In this document: piece by piece, positions 7,242-15,588 of the stretch
Position numbering within the stretch: position 1 is the stretch's first letter
Layout: the number at the start of each line of letters is the position of its first letter
Virus record (IMG/VR): IMGVR_UViG_3300048778_000640
Span: 1-36,979 of that record
DNA: 36,979 nucleotides
Reading direction: 5' to 3' (one strand)
Source of the DNA: a virus
The notes under the pieces: generated by a model
Told to the model about the DNA's origin: nothing
The model's input: only the letters and a program-made list of their open reading frames with translations
Database searches by the model: none
Position numbers and translations under genes: made by a program

Positions 7242-8363
7242 TTACATCACCTGCTCCGGCGTGCTGACGTCCGCTGTCAGGCCGTCGCCTAACTGCCCGG
7301 CGCTGTCATACCCCCAGGCCCAGACGTCCCCGTCGCTGTCTACGGCGATGCTGTGGTATTCGCCTGCTGCTATCGAGACGATGTCGGAGAGCGCCGTCAC
7401 CTGCGTCCATGTGTTGAGATTGGTCGTGTCGCCTTGCCCGAGTTGGCCGTGATTGTTCAGGCCGGTCGCCCAAACGTTGCCGCTGCTGTCCAAAGCCAGC
7501 GAGTGATAGCCGCCTGCTGCCACGGCGGTGATGCCGGCCAGCTCCGTTACCTGGGTGAATGCGGTTTCCTGCGGCCTGGTGTACGGCGCTGTTGGCGGCG
7601 TGAAGTTTTCAGTCCAGCGGGCGATACCCTTGCTGAACCTAAATTCCTGCAGGAAGCCACGGGTGTTTTTCCATTCTTCTCCCTCGTTGCCTATCACCAT
7701 GGGGACAACGATGCCAGTTGGAATTGCCACGGCATTGACGGTCGTGTAAATCAGGTTGCCATTCAAAAAGAAGTACCACGTCGTTCCCTGTCGGCAAACT
7801 GCTATATGCTGCCATCCGTCTGCGATTATCGGGTTGGTTGTGTTGCCCGGTCCTATTAGCGTTGCACCGCCTGGTGTTTGGCTTACAAATACTATACCAG
7901 CCTGCGAGGAATTGTAGCCAAAGAACCACTTATTGTAAGAACCAGGTTGGCTATCCAGGCCGCACCAATCCTGCGCATTCGTGTCCGCTGGGTTGAGCCA
8001 GAAATCAATCGTAAAATCCCCGGAAATGTTTAGGCTCTCGTCGGGCTGTGCTATCTCCAGGTATGCGCTGCCGTCAAAGTAGCCAGATGATGTCTGACCA
8101 ACCATCGCCTCTGCTGTCGAAGTTACAGCACTTCCTTCTGCCGTGACTGTCTTCTGATTTGCAAACGATGAATCTGGGAATGATGTTCCGCCGTTTGCTC
8201 CTTGGCAATGGAGCATGAGAACCGTATATTTATCGATACCACCGGTGCCTGTGTCGATGCCCAGTTGCCCATATGTGTTGTCTCCCGCGCCGAAGACCAC
8301 GCCGTCCGCCCGCAGCAGTAGCGAGTGCGCTACGCCTGCCGAGCCTTTCGTGTATACTGCCAT
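7242..8363 (-). CDS. RCC1-repeat tail protein with inserted LamG/concanavalin-like domain
   Basis: A 373-residue protein. Residues 1-36 form an RCC1 blade (GVAHSLLL...FGAGDNTYGQLG). Residues ~45-265 form a laminin-G/concanavalin-A-like lectin domain (SGYFDGSAYLEI, FTIDFWLNP, GWQHIAVCRQGTTWYFFLNG, RGFLQEFRFSKGIARW). Residues ~270-373 hold two more RCC1 repeats (AAGGYHSLALDSSGNVW, AAGEYHSIAVDSDGDVWAWG). The third repeat is cut at the TAA, and the register continues in the next ORF. Such a propeller with an inserted lectin domain suits a host-surface-binding tail component. Start ATG 8363 follows GGGGGTG. Confidence 0.85.
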   Translation of the reverse strand: MAVYTKGSAGVAHSLLLRADGVVFGAGDNTYGQLGIDTGTGGIDKYTVLMLHCQGANGGTSFPDSSFANQKTVTAEGSAVTSTAEAMVGQTSSGYFDGSAYLEIAQPDESLNISGDFTIDFWLNPADTNAQDWCGLDSQPGSYNKWFFGYNSSQAGIVFVSQTPGGATLIGPGNTTNPIIADGWQHIAVCRQGTTWYFFLNGNLIYTTVNAVAIPTGIVVPMVIGNEGEEWKNTRGFLQEFRFSKGIARWTENFTPPTAPYTRPQETAFTQVTELAGITAVAAGGYHSLALDSSGNVWATGLNNHGQLGQGDTTNLNTWTQVTALSDIVSIAAGEYHSIAVDSDGDVWAWGYDSAGQLGDGLTADVSTPEQVM

Positions 8364-8380
8364 AATTGAGCACCCCCAGC

Positions 8381-8803
8381 CTATACGCGCAGAATCTGAT
8401 TCGCCCCGCCATCCCAGTTCACCGTCAGATCCGTCCCGTTCGGCGTGATCGAGATCGGATTGCCGTTGACGTCGCGGTCGTAGTAGCCGAGCAACGGGCT
8501 GGTCGCTGCCGTCCCTGTGTCCTTGTATATCGCCATCGCTCCAACCGTGTTTCCGCTGAGCGCCGAAAATGTCACCGGCGCGCCGCCGAACACACCTAAC
8601 GTGTTGAGCGTTGCGACCGTGATCGCCTGATCAGTCCCGATCCGCGGGTCGCTCGACCCGATCAGGTCGCTCAGGAATTGGTGCGCCGCCGAAAATGTAT
8701 ACTTGGTCAGGTCCAGCAAGCACACCTTGATCGTGTCCGTCATCAGGTCGATCTGACCTAGCCCGAACAAATATTCGCTGTATGGGTACCTTGCGTTCGC
8801 CAT
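8381..8803 (-). CDS. phage tail-tip/structural protein (conserved, unknown role)
   Basis: A 140-residue beta-rich protein with the pattern MAN..Y...L.G.IDL..DTIKVCLLD...YTFSAAHQFLSDL and a C-terminus TPNGTDLTVNWDGGANQILRV. I recall this as a common small protein in siphovirus tail regions and in contractile phages. AAAGGAGGAG precedes the ATG at 8803. It lies between the hub protein and the RCC1 fibre ORFs, so it may connect fibre to hub. No enzymatic motif is seen. Confidence 0.8.
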   Translation of the reverse strand: MANARYPYSEYLFGLGQIDLMTDTIKVCLLDLTKYTFSAAHQFLSDLIGSSDPRIGTDQAITVATLNTLGVFGGAPVTFSALSGNTVGAMAIYKDTGTAATSPLLGYYDRDVNGNPISITPNGTDLTVNWDGGANQILRV

Positions 8804-8816
8804 TTTCGCTCCTCCT

Positions 8817-10469
8817 TTATGCTGCCGTCACCGGCTTGCGCGCGTCTACCTGGCCGCTTAGGGCACCGTCGTAGTCAAGCTGAATCCGGGTAGGCACGAC
8901 GTTGACCGTGCCGATCTTATCCACGTTGTCCACAAGTTGCACGATGTCCCTGACCTCGACGGCCGGATCACCCCGGATGGTGAGCGTGAATTTGACCGTA
9001 GGATCCTTGCAGAAGTTCAGCAGCGTCTGTGCATACTCCTGAGCCGTCGCCTGGTCCTGGATCAGCGGACAGGAGACTGTCAACGTCTTGACCCCTATGG
9101 ACGCCACGGCCGCGTCATCCTGAACCGTGACCGTCGATGTGATCAGTCCCACGGCCTCGCCCACGGCCTCGACCGTGACCGTCTCCTGCGCCCCGGTATT
9201 TTCAACCGTTAAAGTGAGTGTCCAGGCTCCCCACGAGATCGCCGTGATCCTGGAGTTGACCGCCCCGCTCAGGTAGACCGAGTCCAGATTCACCACCGGG
9301 CCATCGGTAAAACAGAGATTCGAAAGCACCGTCGTCCCCGTTGGGATGATCTGATTCTGGATTTCAAGCAGCGACTCAGAGGCCTGAATGTACGGGATGT
9401 TATAGTTGACCACCACCTGGCTATAGATGTCCATGAACTTCTGTGGGTTGTCAGCCTGGTTGATCATGGTGTTGTCCGCCCAGGTGGTGACCGGATCGCC
9501 CGGGGTGAAGATGCTCTGCACCTGGATCACTCCGTAGCGATCGCAGGTCACCCAGACGCAGCCGGCGATGGCCAAGGCCTGCAGGGCATCCAGCACCGGT
9601 GTCGTTATGGTAGCGCCTGTGGCCATATTTGTCGTGCTCGATGTGCTCACAGTGTTGATAGCCTGGTAGGAATCATCGGGAATCCAGCCGATCGCCACTG
9701 GCTGAGTCAGGCTCGGGTCAATGTTGTACTGATCCGATGTTAGCCCCAGCGCCTGGAAGAGCAGCTCGAACAGGCCGCCGATCGTCGTTCCCTGCACCAC
9801 ATGCAGCATCGGGACATTCTCCTGGCCAATGTAATACAGGAGATCCTCACAGGTCACCGTGGCCTCCAAGTTGGAGGATGGGCTTGACCAGTCGGTGGTC
9901 CGGAAGACGCCCAGGGGAACATCCGCAAAAGGAACGCCTATCGTTCCGGGACAGAGATCGGCGGAAAGCGCGGAGCAATGAAGCGTCTGCGCCCCAATGG
10001 CCGCCGCGGCCGTGAGGGCCACATAAACATCTCCGCTAAGGGGATCGTTGAATACCAGTTGCTCACCGTCCTCGAATGCCACCGTGAGCGCCTGGACAGG
10101 AATCGAGTTTGCGCCGGATTCGGCAGCCTCTGAGGTTGTTACCGCCAGAGCAACGAGCCACACTTCCAGGTAAGCCACAACTTTAATGTTCGGCGTCAGC
10201 TTGCCGTAGTACGGGCTGGCGGTGTTCTGGGGAGTGAACGGCCTGTTTAGGTTGTTGAAGCCAACCGTCAATTCGTTTGCACTCACCAACCCCAGGGGGT
10301 TGCTGGTGTCGGCGGAGACCTCATCCAGCAGATGCACCTCGCAGAGCCCGGTCTTGTCAAATGTTACAGGGGGCTGATCGTCGCCTTCAAAATAGACGTC
10401 CACCAGCGGCACGATCACGCGGTAGGGGGCGTTGATGGCCGCTGCATAGGCCGCTGATTCCGTGATCAT
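8817..10469 (-). CDS. tail hub / baseplate-like protein
   Basis: About 550 residues from ATG 10469, chosen because GGAGG lies seven bases upstream; the frame is open to 10523 but would overlap the previous gene. Beta-rich throughout. Near residues 60-130 is a segment of the form LGLVSANELTVGFNNLNRPFTPQN..SPYYGKL.PN.KV, typical of phage tail proteins that follow the tape measure. A long central part with LDALQALAIAGCVWVTCDRYG resembles hub proteins, in which such motifs precede a beta-barrel. It probably forms the distal tail hub that holds the fibres. No peptidase motif seen. Confidence 0.75.
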   Translation of the reverse strand: MITESAAYAAAINAPYRVIVPLVDVYFEGDDQPPVTFDKTGLCEVHLLDEVSADTSNPLGLVSANELTVGFNNLNRPFTPQNTASPYYGKLTPNIKVVAYLEVWLVALAVTTSEAAESGANSIPVQALTVAFEDGEQLVFNDPLSGDVYVALTAAAAIGAQTLHCSALSADLCPGTIGVPFADVPLGVFRTTDWSSPSSNLEATVTCEDLLYYIGQENVPMLHVVQGTTIGGLFELLFQALGLTSDQYNIDPSLTQPVAIGWIPDDSYQAINTVSTSSTTNMATGATITTPVLDALQALAIAGCVWVTCDRYGVIQVQSIFTPGDPVTTWADNTMINQADNPQKFMDIYSQVVVNYNIPYIQASESLLEIQNQIIPTGTTVLSNLCFTDGPVVNLDSVYLSGAVNSRITAISWGAWTLTLTVENTGAQETVTVEAVGEAVGLITSTVTVQDDAAVASIGVKTLTVSCPLIQDQATAQEYAQTLLNFCKDPTVKFTLTIRGDPAVEVRDIVQLVDNVDKIGTVNVVPTRIQLDYDGALSGQVDARKPVTAA

Positions 10470-10480
10470 AGTCTGACCTC

Positions 10481-10858
10481 CTACTGCTCGATCAGGGAGA
10501 ACTCGATATCGGTATAGACCCATTCATTTGGATCCTCATCAACGTGGAGCAGCGTCCCCACGGTCTTGACCGCGCCCCGGTAGACGGTGGCTGATCCCGT
10601 GGCACCGTTCTCCGGAAAGGTGAGGATGAGAAACAGGTTACTGCTCCCACTCAGAAGCGCTGCGATCGGGAACCAGTCGGAGCCTTTTATTCCGGCATAC
10701 TTGAAGGTGAATTTCCGCTTGTCGGCCACGAATTCCAACTGCATCGAGCCATCAGTTGTGCGGCCGCCCTTGGTCAGGGGATATTTTTCCGGCTGGAATG
10801 TGGTTGGCGTCTTGATCGCTGTGCCGTTTATAGTGATCGGGATGAGTGGGGTGCTCAT
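10481..10858 (-). CDS. small tail protein following the tape measure
   Basis: A 125-residue protein whose ATG overlaps the tape-measure stop by four bases. A beta-rich pattern (TINGTAIKTPTTFQPEKYPLTKGGRTTDGSMQLEF.ADKRKFTFKY) resembles short phage proteins, such as those I associate with DUF6711, coded just after tape measures in low-GC Gram-positive phages. It likely belongs to the distal tail or tail-tip adaptor. No catalytic motif. The link to DUF6711 is from memory and should be regarded as tentative. Confidence 0.75.
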   Translation of the reverse strand: MSTPLIPITINGTAIKTPTTFQPEKYPLTKGGRTTDGSMQLEFVADKRKFTFKYAGIKGSDWFPIAALLSGSSNLFLILTFPENGATGSATVYRGAVKTVGTLLHVDEDPNEWVYTDIEFSLIEQ

Positions 10859-13713
10859 GTCGGCGTCAACCCCCGTCTGATCGATTCCGCCTGGTTGATC
10901 GGCGCGATGGCCCGGCTGAGACCGAGAAGATTTGAGCGGCTAGTGTCGATCTTGGCAGTCAATCCTGAGAGAGCGCTGGCAACCGCACTGGCGATATCCT
11001 CCGCAGAGGGACCGCTATAGCCTCCACCTGACCCGGCTACTGATGCCAGCAATGCGGCCATCTGGGGTTCTGGAGTGATGAATTCTCCACCGCTCTCGCC
11101 GACCAGCGCCAGTGTCGGTCTGCTGTAGTAACCGCCGCTTGCGTTCGGGACGACCCCCTCTGTTTGCCAGAGCGCGCCCAGCGTCGTGTTGCCTGCCGGC
11201 ATGCCTGCGGCGCTACCGCCAGCGACACTGCCGCCGCCCATCCCCAGAGCGCCCCTGATGGCGCTCATGACGTTGTTGGCGTCACTTGTGATGCTGTTGA
11301 ATATCCCGGATACATCCGATACGAGGCTCTGGAATGCCGCGATTATCGACTGTACAACCCCCGAGGCTATCCCTGGTAGCTGCCCGACCCAATTGCGAAA
11401 TGCTGTCGCAATGCCTTGAAATTCCTGATCGGCCCCGGCTGAGATGCCGCTAAAGAAATTCTCAACGCTGGAAACCACGTTACTTGCCTCTTGAGGCAAC
11501 TGGCCAATCCAATTGGTGAATGATGTAGAAATATCTGACCAGACCTGCTCTGCCTTGCCCGGGATCTCCTGAAAGAAGCTAATTATCTGATCCTTGAAAT
11601 GGGCCGCCAGCACTCCGAGCGCCGCCAGGCCACCTCCGATCGCCAGCCCCATAGCCGACGCCGCTCCTTCTGCCCCTACTACGATCGCAGCGAATCCCTC
11701 AACGAAAGCGGCACCCAGCGCTACTATGCCTGCGCCTACCACGTCCAGGCCGCCTGATAAGACGGTCACCAGAATTGCCCCGAGGCCGATAAAAATCCCG
11801 ACGATCAGCGTGCTGTGTTGCTTCCACATGCTTATCATCCACGCCAGTACCGTCTGAAGTCCTGTTTCCAGCGCCGGGAAGGGATTGAGGCTCTTGAGGT
11901 CGTTCTCGATGGCCTCGCCTGCTTGCTGAGCATCTCTTTTGATTGCCGCCCATGCGGCAGCCCCTAGCGCCTCAAGCGTGGGAAAGGGGTTAAGGCCGGA
12001 TAGGAGCTTTTTGATTGCGTCCCATGTCTGCTGAGCATCCTTCTTGATTGCCGCCCATGCGGCAGCCCCCGCGGCTTCTAACGCTGGGAAGGGATTGAGA
12101 CCGCGGAGCGCATCCTCAATGGCCTGCTTCGCCTTCAGCGCATCAGCTACGATCTTCGCCCAGACTGCTGCGAGTGCTGCCCCCAGATCCGGCACCGGAA
12201 TTGGTGGCCAAGGTTGAGTCAGCCGCTTTTTTATCTCGTCATATTGTTTTTTCAGCCATTCCCAGAATGAATCCCATGCCCCCTCTGGTGGCGGCGGTAT
12301 CACAAGCGGCACTCCGCCATCAGTTGGCGGTTTTTTTACTGGAGTGACTGCTGTTGGCACTTTTGGTTTTCCAATTCCGCCTGGACCGCCCCCTCCGCTA
12401 CTGGGTCTCCCTCCGCCGCTGGGTCCTCCTGTGTCTCCAAGGTCCGGGAGCGACGTTTCCTGCCCGATGCTGTACAATTCATCGAAAGAGGCGCCCATTT
12501 TGTTCAGCGTGGTCAGCGCATCATCGAGCTGGGTGTTATAGTCGGCCATCTGGGACGTCATCGTGTCGGCAACGGTGCTATTGGAGTCACCCGCCAGCTT
12601 CTTGAGCCAGTAATCGAGGCCGGAAACAGCAGCTATGGCCACGAGTATCCAGGCCACCAAGGATGCAATGGCCGTAATCGGGTCCGCTTCCAGGGCGGCT
12701 GTGAAGGCAATGACAGCATTTCTGCACCAGGTGATGGCTGCAGCCGCGATTTCTGCTACTTGTAGCGACTGGAGACCAATTTTAAACCAACCAATCAACT
12801 GATTGACCAGAATCAGGATGCTTAGGCCGGTGATCGCCACGACCAGGCCGGTGATATACGGGCGCAGGATACTAACCACCTTTGCAATATCCTGGAGCGC
12901 CTTGAGCAGCATCGGGGCCAGTGTCTGCACGACAGGAAGGAGCGCAGAACCGAACGCCACACCGACCAGTTTGGTCTCCAGCCCCACCTCTTTCATACTT
13001 TGGCTTTCCTGGTGCAGGGCGTCGACATCTATGCCGCTGAAGTCGATCTTGCCGACGATGTCGGCGTATTCGGCATAGTCAGCCATCAGTGGAACAAGCT
13101 CCTGACCCCGGGCGCCGAGCAACCCCGTGACATATGCCGTTACCTGGCCGGAAGCAGCCGCTCGCTGGTAGCCATCAGCCAGAGCCTTGAGCTGATCGGG
13201 CATGTTTTTCAGTCCATGGGAGTCTTCCAACTGCACATCGAAGGCCTGCAACGCCCTGGTTGTCGTATTGCCGCTTTTGCCAGCAGTGAGCAGACCCTTG
13301 TCCAACCGTGCGATGGTGCTCACAAAGGCGCTGGAATCTATACCGGACTGCTCGAACATGCCATTCATGTAGGCCGCCTCAGATCCGGTGATGCCCATCT
13401 GCTTGCTGAGGTCGTAGATTGTATCGCCATAGGTTGCAGCGCTTTTGGCCATCTCGAAGAGGCCGAAGCCGGCGCCGATCGCGGCAGTCATGGTGAGGAT
13501 GCTTTGCGTTACTTGGCTCAGGCCGGCCTTCACGTTCGTTGCAAAGGTCGAGACCTGTGTCTCGGCCTTCTGGAAACTGCTGGCGGTGGTATTCATGCCG
13601 GTCTGAGTAGACTTGGAAAAGCTGCTTATCTGCTGCTCGGCCTGCTTCATGCCTTTTTGGTAACTTGAGGTGTCCAGACCGAGCACGACCATGAGATCGC
13701 CGAGGCTTGCCAT
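10855..13713 (-). CDS. tail tape measure protein
   Basis: 952 residues from ATG 13713, selected because GGAGG lies eight bases upstream; a GTG three codons earlier falls inside that site. The N-terminus (MASLGDLMVVLGLDTSSYQKGMKQAEQ) is a typical tape-measure start, followed by helical coil, hydrophobic segments around 290-325 and 640-710, a Gly/Pro-rich linker near residues 430-490, and three 35-residue repeats around residues 530-620. Tape measures fix tail length and are ejected ahead of DNA. At roughly 1.5 angstroms per residue the length suggests a tail of about 140 nm (general rule, not measured). The C-terminal part (LGALWQTEGVVPNASGGYYSRPTLALVGESGGEFI) matches the usual tape-measure tail-tip motif. 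Confidence 0.95.
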   Translation of the reverse strand: MASLGDLMVVLGLDTSSYQKGMKQAEQQISSFSKSTQTGMNTTASSFQKAETQVSTFATNVKAGLSQVTQSILTMTAAIGAGFGLFEMAKSAATYGDTIYDLSKQMGITGSEAAYMNGMFEQSGIDSSAFVSTIARLDKGLLTAGKSGNTTTRALQAFDVQLEDSHGLKNMPDQLKALADGYQRAAASGQVTAYVTGLLGARGQELVPLMADYAEYADIVGKIDFSGIDVDALHQESQSMKEVGLETKLVGVAFGSALLPVVQTLAPMLLKALQDIAKVVSILRPYITGLVVAITGLSILILVNQLIGWFKIGLQSLQVAEIAAAAITWCRNAVIAFTAALEADPITAIASLVAWILVAIAAVSGLDYWLKKLAGDSNSTVADTMTSQMADYNTQLDDALTTLNKMGASFDELYSIGQETSLPDLGDTGGPSGGGRPSSGGGGPGGIGKPKVPTAVTPVKKPPTDGGVPLVIPPPPEGAWDSFWEWLKKQYDEIKKRLTQPWPPIPVPDLGAALAAVWAKIVADALKAKQAIEDALRGLNPFPALEAAGAAAWAAIKKDAQQTWDAIKKLLSGLNPFPTLEALGAAAWAAIKRDAQQAGEAIENDLKSLNPFPALETGLQTVLAWMISMWKQHSTLIVGIFIGLGAILVTVLSGGLDVVGAGIVALGAAFVEGFAAIVVGAEGAASAMGLAIGGGLAALGVLAAHFKDQIISFFQEIPGKAEQVWSDISTSFTNWIGQLPQEASNVVSSVENFFSGISAGADQEFQGIATAFRNWVGQLPGIASGVVQSIIAAFQSLVSDVSGIFNSITSDANNVMSAIRGALGMGGGSVAGGSAAGMPAGNTTLGALWQTEGVVPNASGGYYSRPTLALVGESGGEFITPEPQMAALLASVAGSGGGYSGPSAEDIASAVASALSGLTAKIDTSRSNLLGLSRAIAPINQAESIRRGLTPT
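11875..12130 (-). repeat. 105-bp tandem repeats within the tape measure gene
   Basis: Codons for LNPFP recur at 11875, 11980 and 12085, exactly 105 bases apart, each followed in the protein by LE..GAAAWAAIK.DAQQ...AI. The unit is 35 residues. Two copies share a long run around gattgccgcccatgcggcag, so the duplication is still visible at DNA level. Confidence 0.85.
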
Positions 13714-13783
13714 AATTTTCACCTCCGAAAGAAGGAATTTGGCATTTTATGCGTAAAATATATCGAGAAAGGGGGAATTGGTG

Positions 13784-14770
13784 ATGTCAGATGAAATAAT
13801 TGGATACCGATGCCCCAGTTGCAAAACCATAAACCCCAAAAATGTTACGTACTGCACCCATTGCGGATCATGGCTTTTAGATACGGTTCACGAAGCGCAG
13901 CCGGTAAGGAGAAGCGATTTTTCCAAACCTTCAAATCATGCATCGCCACATTATAATCGTACAAACACTGATAAAAAGAGTAATACAAAGACTTCTTGGG
14001 TAGTATTTATCACAATTGTAGTTTTTTTTATTTATTTTTGTTGGCCTAAAACTCAGGTTGTGCAAGCAATTCATTATCAGCCAGATATTTCAACTACATC
14101 CAAAGACTACAGTTGGACATATAACAATGAGAAGTATGCCTGGCATGTAGAAGTTCCAAATGATTTATTAGAATGGGATAGGCAGATAAATAGTACTGTT
14201 TTAACTTTTTATGACGGCAATAACAATGGTTATACTCAACAAGCCATGGAAATGACAATGCCGGACAATGAAAAGGAAATCGTTTTAGCTTGCTCTACTG
14301 ATGGCGATATTAGATTATTAGCAACTGAAGTACAAAATTATGACTATATTGTAAATCTGGCTGTGAATTTGAACGCGCAAGCTGAGGAAAATAACTTTAA
14401 TGCAGTACAAAAGATAGAATTCATACAAAGTTTTGTTGGTGGCGCTATTCCATATGTCGTAAACGCTGAGGATCAACTCCCTGCTCAGACATTAATTGAT
14501 GGTGGCAATTGCGAAACTAAATCAATACTCTTAGCCTCGATTCTAAAATATCTCAATTATAAAGTTGCGTTGCTCGATTTTAAGAATCAAAATCATATGT
14601 CTGTTGGAATAAGTACAGACTCATCAGATATTCCAAATACTGCAATATATTTTCAAGCTGCAGATGGAACAAAATATTTTTATCTCGAAACAACAGAACC
14701 TGGATGGACGTTTGGAGCGGTTCCTACCGATCAAAATTATGTCGATCCACAAATTATTCCAATAAAATGA
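13784..14770 (+). CDS. plus-strand moron: zinc ribbon, membrane helix, transglutaminase-like domain
   Basis: The only gene on the plus strand: 328 residues from ATG 13784, eight bases after AAAGGGGG. Order: zinc ribbon with C10, C13, C24 and C27; a polar linker; a membrane helix at ~71-88; then an outer domain containing GGNCETKSILLASIL (Cys243), QNHMSVG (His271) and FYLETT (Glu302), the Cys-His-acid order of transglutaminase-like proteases. A cytosolic ribbon and an external catalytic domain are predicted. Codons are strongly A/T-ending (AAT, AAA, TTA, GAT), unlike the neighbours. It interrupts the tail module between chaperone and tape measure. Likely horizontally acquired and expressed in the lysogen; substrate unknown. 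Confidence 0.85.
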   Translation: MSDEIIGYRCPSCKTINPKNVTYCTHCGSWLLDTVHEAQPVRRSDFSKPSNHASPHYNRTNTDKKSNTKTSWVVFITIVVFFIYFCWPKTQVVQAIHYQPDISTTSKDYSWTYNNEKYAWHVEVPNDLLEWDRQINSTVLTFYDGNNNGYTQQAMEMTMPDNEKEIVLACSTDGDIRLLATEVQNYDYIVNLAVNLNAQAEENNFNAVQKIEFIQSFVGGAIPYVVNAEDQLPAQTLIDGGNCETKSILLASILKYLNYKVALLDFKNQNHMSVGISTDSSDIPNTAIYFQAADGTKYFYLETTEPGWTFGAVPTDQNYVDPQIIPIK

Positions 14771-14773
14771 AAT

Positions 14774-14798
14774 GGGGGGCCAGCAAACCTAGCCCCCT
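14774..14798 (-). terminator. hairpin between convergent moron and tail chaperone genes
   Basis: A seven-pair stem GGGGGGC/GCCCCCT (one G-T pair) with an 11-base loop overlaps the chaperone stop. On the minus strand the stem is followed by the T-rich ATTTCATTTTATT; on the plus strand there is no T tract. It may be a weak terminator for the minus transcript or a shared hairpin for both genes. Confidence 0.5.
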
Positions 14799-15223
14799 CT
14801 CAGATCTTTCCCGCCAAAGGCCGCATTCAAAGCCTCCACGACCGCCAGTTGCTCCTGCCAGGTCTGCTGTTTCTTCTTTGGCTTCTCCCCATCAAAGTCC
14901 GGCAAAAACTCTTCGAGCTTGTAAGGGCGCCGCTTCGGATCCCGGTGGCAGTTAGCCACTGTGGATGCAATCATGGCCGCCATGTTCCAGGAGGCCTCAT
15001 TCTTGGCGGTCTCTAAATCGTTCTCGGCCTTCTGCGCCTCTCGGGTTGCCGTCAGAACAGCGTCGAGCTCATCCATATGCATCTCACGCCACTCGGACGG
15101 CGGCAGGCCATGCTTGGCCAGGAAGACTACGACTTGGCCATACGCATCTTTGTTCCCATCTGAGCCAAGGACAAAAGCGGCTTGAAGATTTTCTTTAACC
15201 CAGTAAAATTTACGGCAATCCAC
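14789..15223 (-). CDS. tail assembly chaperone, frameshift (T) part
   Basis: A 144-codon frame overlapping the end of the upstream chaperone ORF in the -1 frame. It has no plausible ribosome binding site of its own. The end (FDGEKPKKKQQTWQEQLAVVEALNAAFGG) is the classic C-terminus of the frameshift product that precedes the tape measure in siphoviruses. Slippage at 15205-15211 would fuse 125 residues of the first ORF to 138 residues of this one, giving a 263-residue protein. Such fusions bind the tape measure and recruit tail-tube subunits during assembly; they are absent from the virion. Normally the tape measure gene follows directly, but here the plus-strand moron lies between. Confidence 0.8.
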   Translation of the reverse strand: MDCRKFYWVKENLQAAFVLGSDGNKDAYGQVVVFLAKHGLPPSEWREMHMDELDAVLTATREAQKAENDLETAKNEASWNMAAMIASTVANCHRDPKRRPYKLEEFLPDFDGEKPKKKQQTWQEQLAVVEALNAAFGGKDLRGG

Positions 15224-15579
15224 GCCTCCACCAGGGCCTCAATCTCGGAGGGATAAGACTCTTCGATGTCGGCCGGGGTGAGTTCCGGGAAGAACTCGAC
15301 CAGCTTGTCCTCAAATACCGGAATGATCTCGGTGATGTTCATACCGAGAGAAACTTTGCTGGGTACCGGTTCTGCCGGCGCATCTTCAACGGCAGCCACA
15401 TCCTCTGCAGGCAGGGCTTGCTCATCAGGTGCTGGCAGTTCTGGCGTCTCCTTGCTGAGCAGGACGCCGAGGTTGAAGAGGCTGCCCAGTTTCGGGATTA
15501 TCTCGTCCTGCAGCACTTTGATCTTGTACTCTTTGACGACGATCTTCTTACCATTGACGGTTACTGTTTGGTTACGCAT
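15127..15579 (-). CDS. tail assembly chaperone, G part
   Basis: A 150-residue protein starting at ATG 15579 after AAGGAGGAGC. Residues ~40-75 are Ala/Pro/Glu-rich and probably disordered. The rest is helical (ITEIIPVFEDKLVEFFPELTPADIEESYPSEIEALVEAWIAVNF). Position between tail tube and tape measure, and overlap with a -1 frame ORF, identify it as the gpG-like chaperone expressed with a smaller amount of the frameshifted G-T product. Confidence 0.8.
   Translation of the reverse strand: MRNQTVTVNGKKIVVKEYKIKVLQDEIIPKLGSLFNLGVLLSKETPELPAPDEQALPAEDVAAVEDAPAEPVPSKVSLGMNITEIIPVFEDKLVEFFPELTPADIEESYPSEIEALVEAWIAVNFTGLKKIFKPLLSLAQMGTKMRMAKS
15205..15211 (-). promoter_or_regulatory. putative -1 frameshift slippery heptamer
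   Basis: On the minus strand A-AAT-TTT lies in the correct zero frame (GTA AAT TTT ACT) for X-XXY-YYZ tandem slippage. After slipping one base back, reading continues TAC TGG GTT into the downstream chaperone ORF. A second possible site, TTA-AAG, lies a few codons downstream but pairs less well. Confidence 0.65.
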
Positions 15580-15588
15580 TGCTCCTCC

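Noticed and set aside
6718-7452. Plus-strand 244-codon Pro/Ala-rich ORF
   Set aside because: Shadow of the fibre repeats and of the RCC1 junction on the minus strand; no ribosome binding site.
13000-13668. Plus-strand 222-codon ORF opposite the tape measure
   Set aside because: Mirrors tape-measure codons, with no recognisable domain; the tape measure frame is certain.
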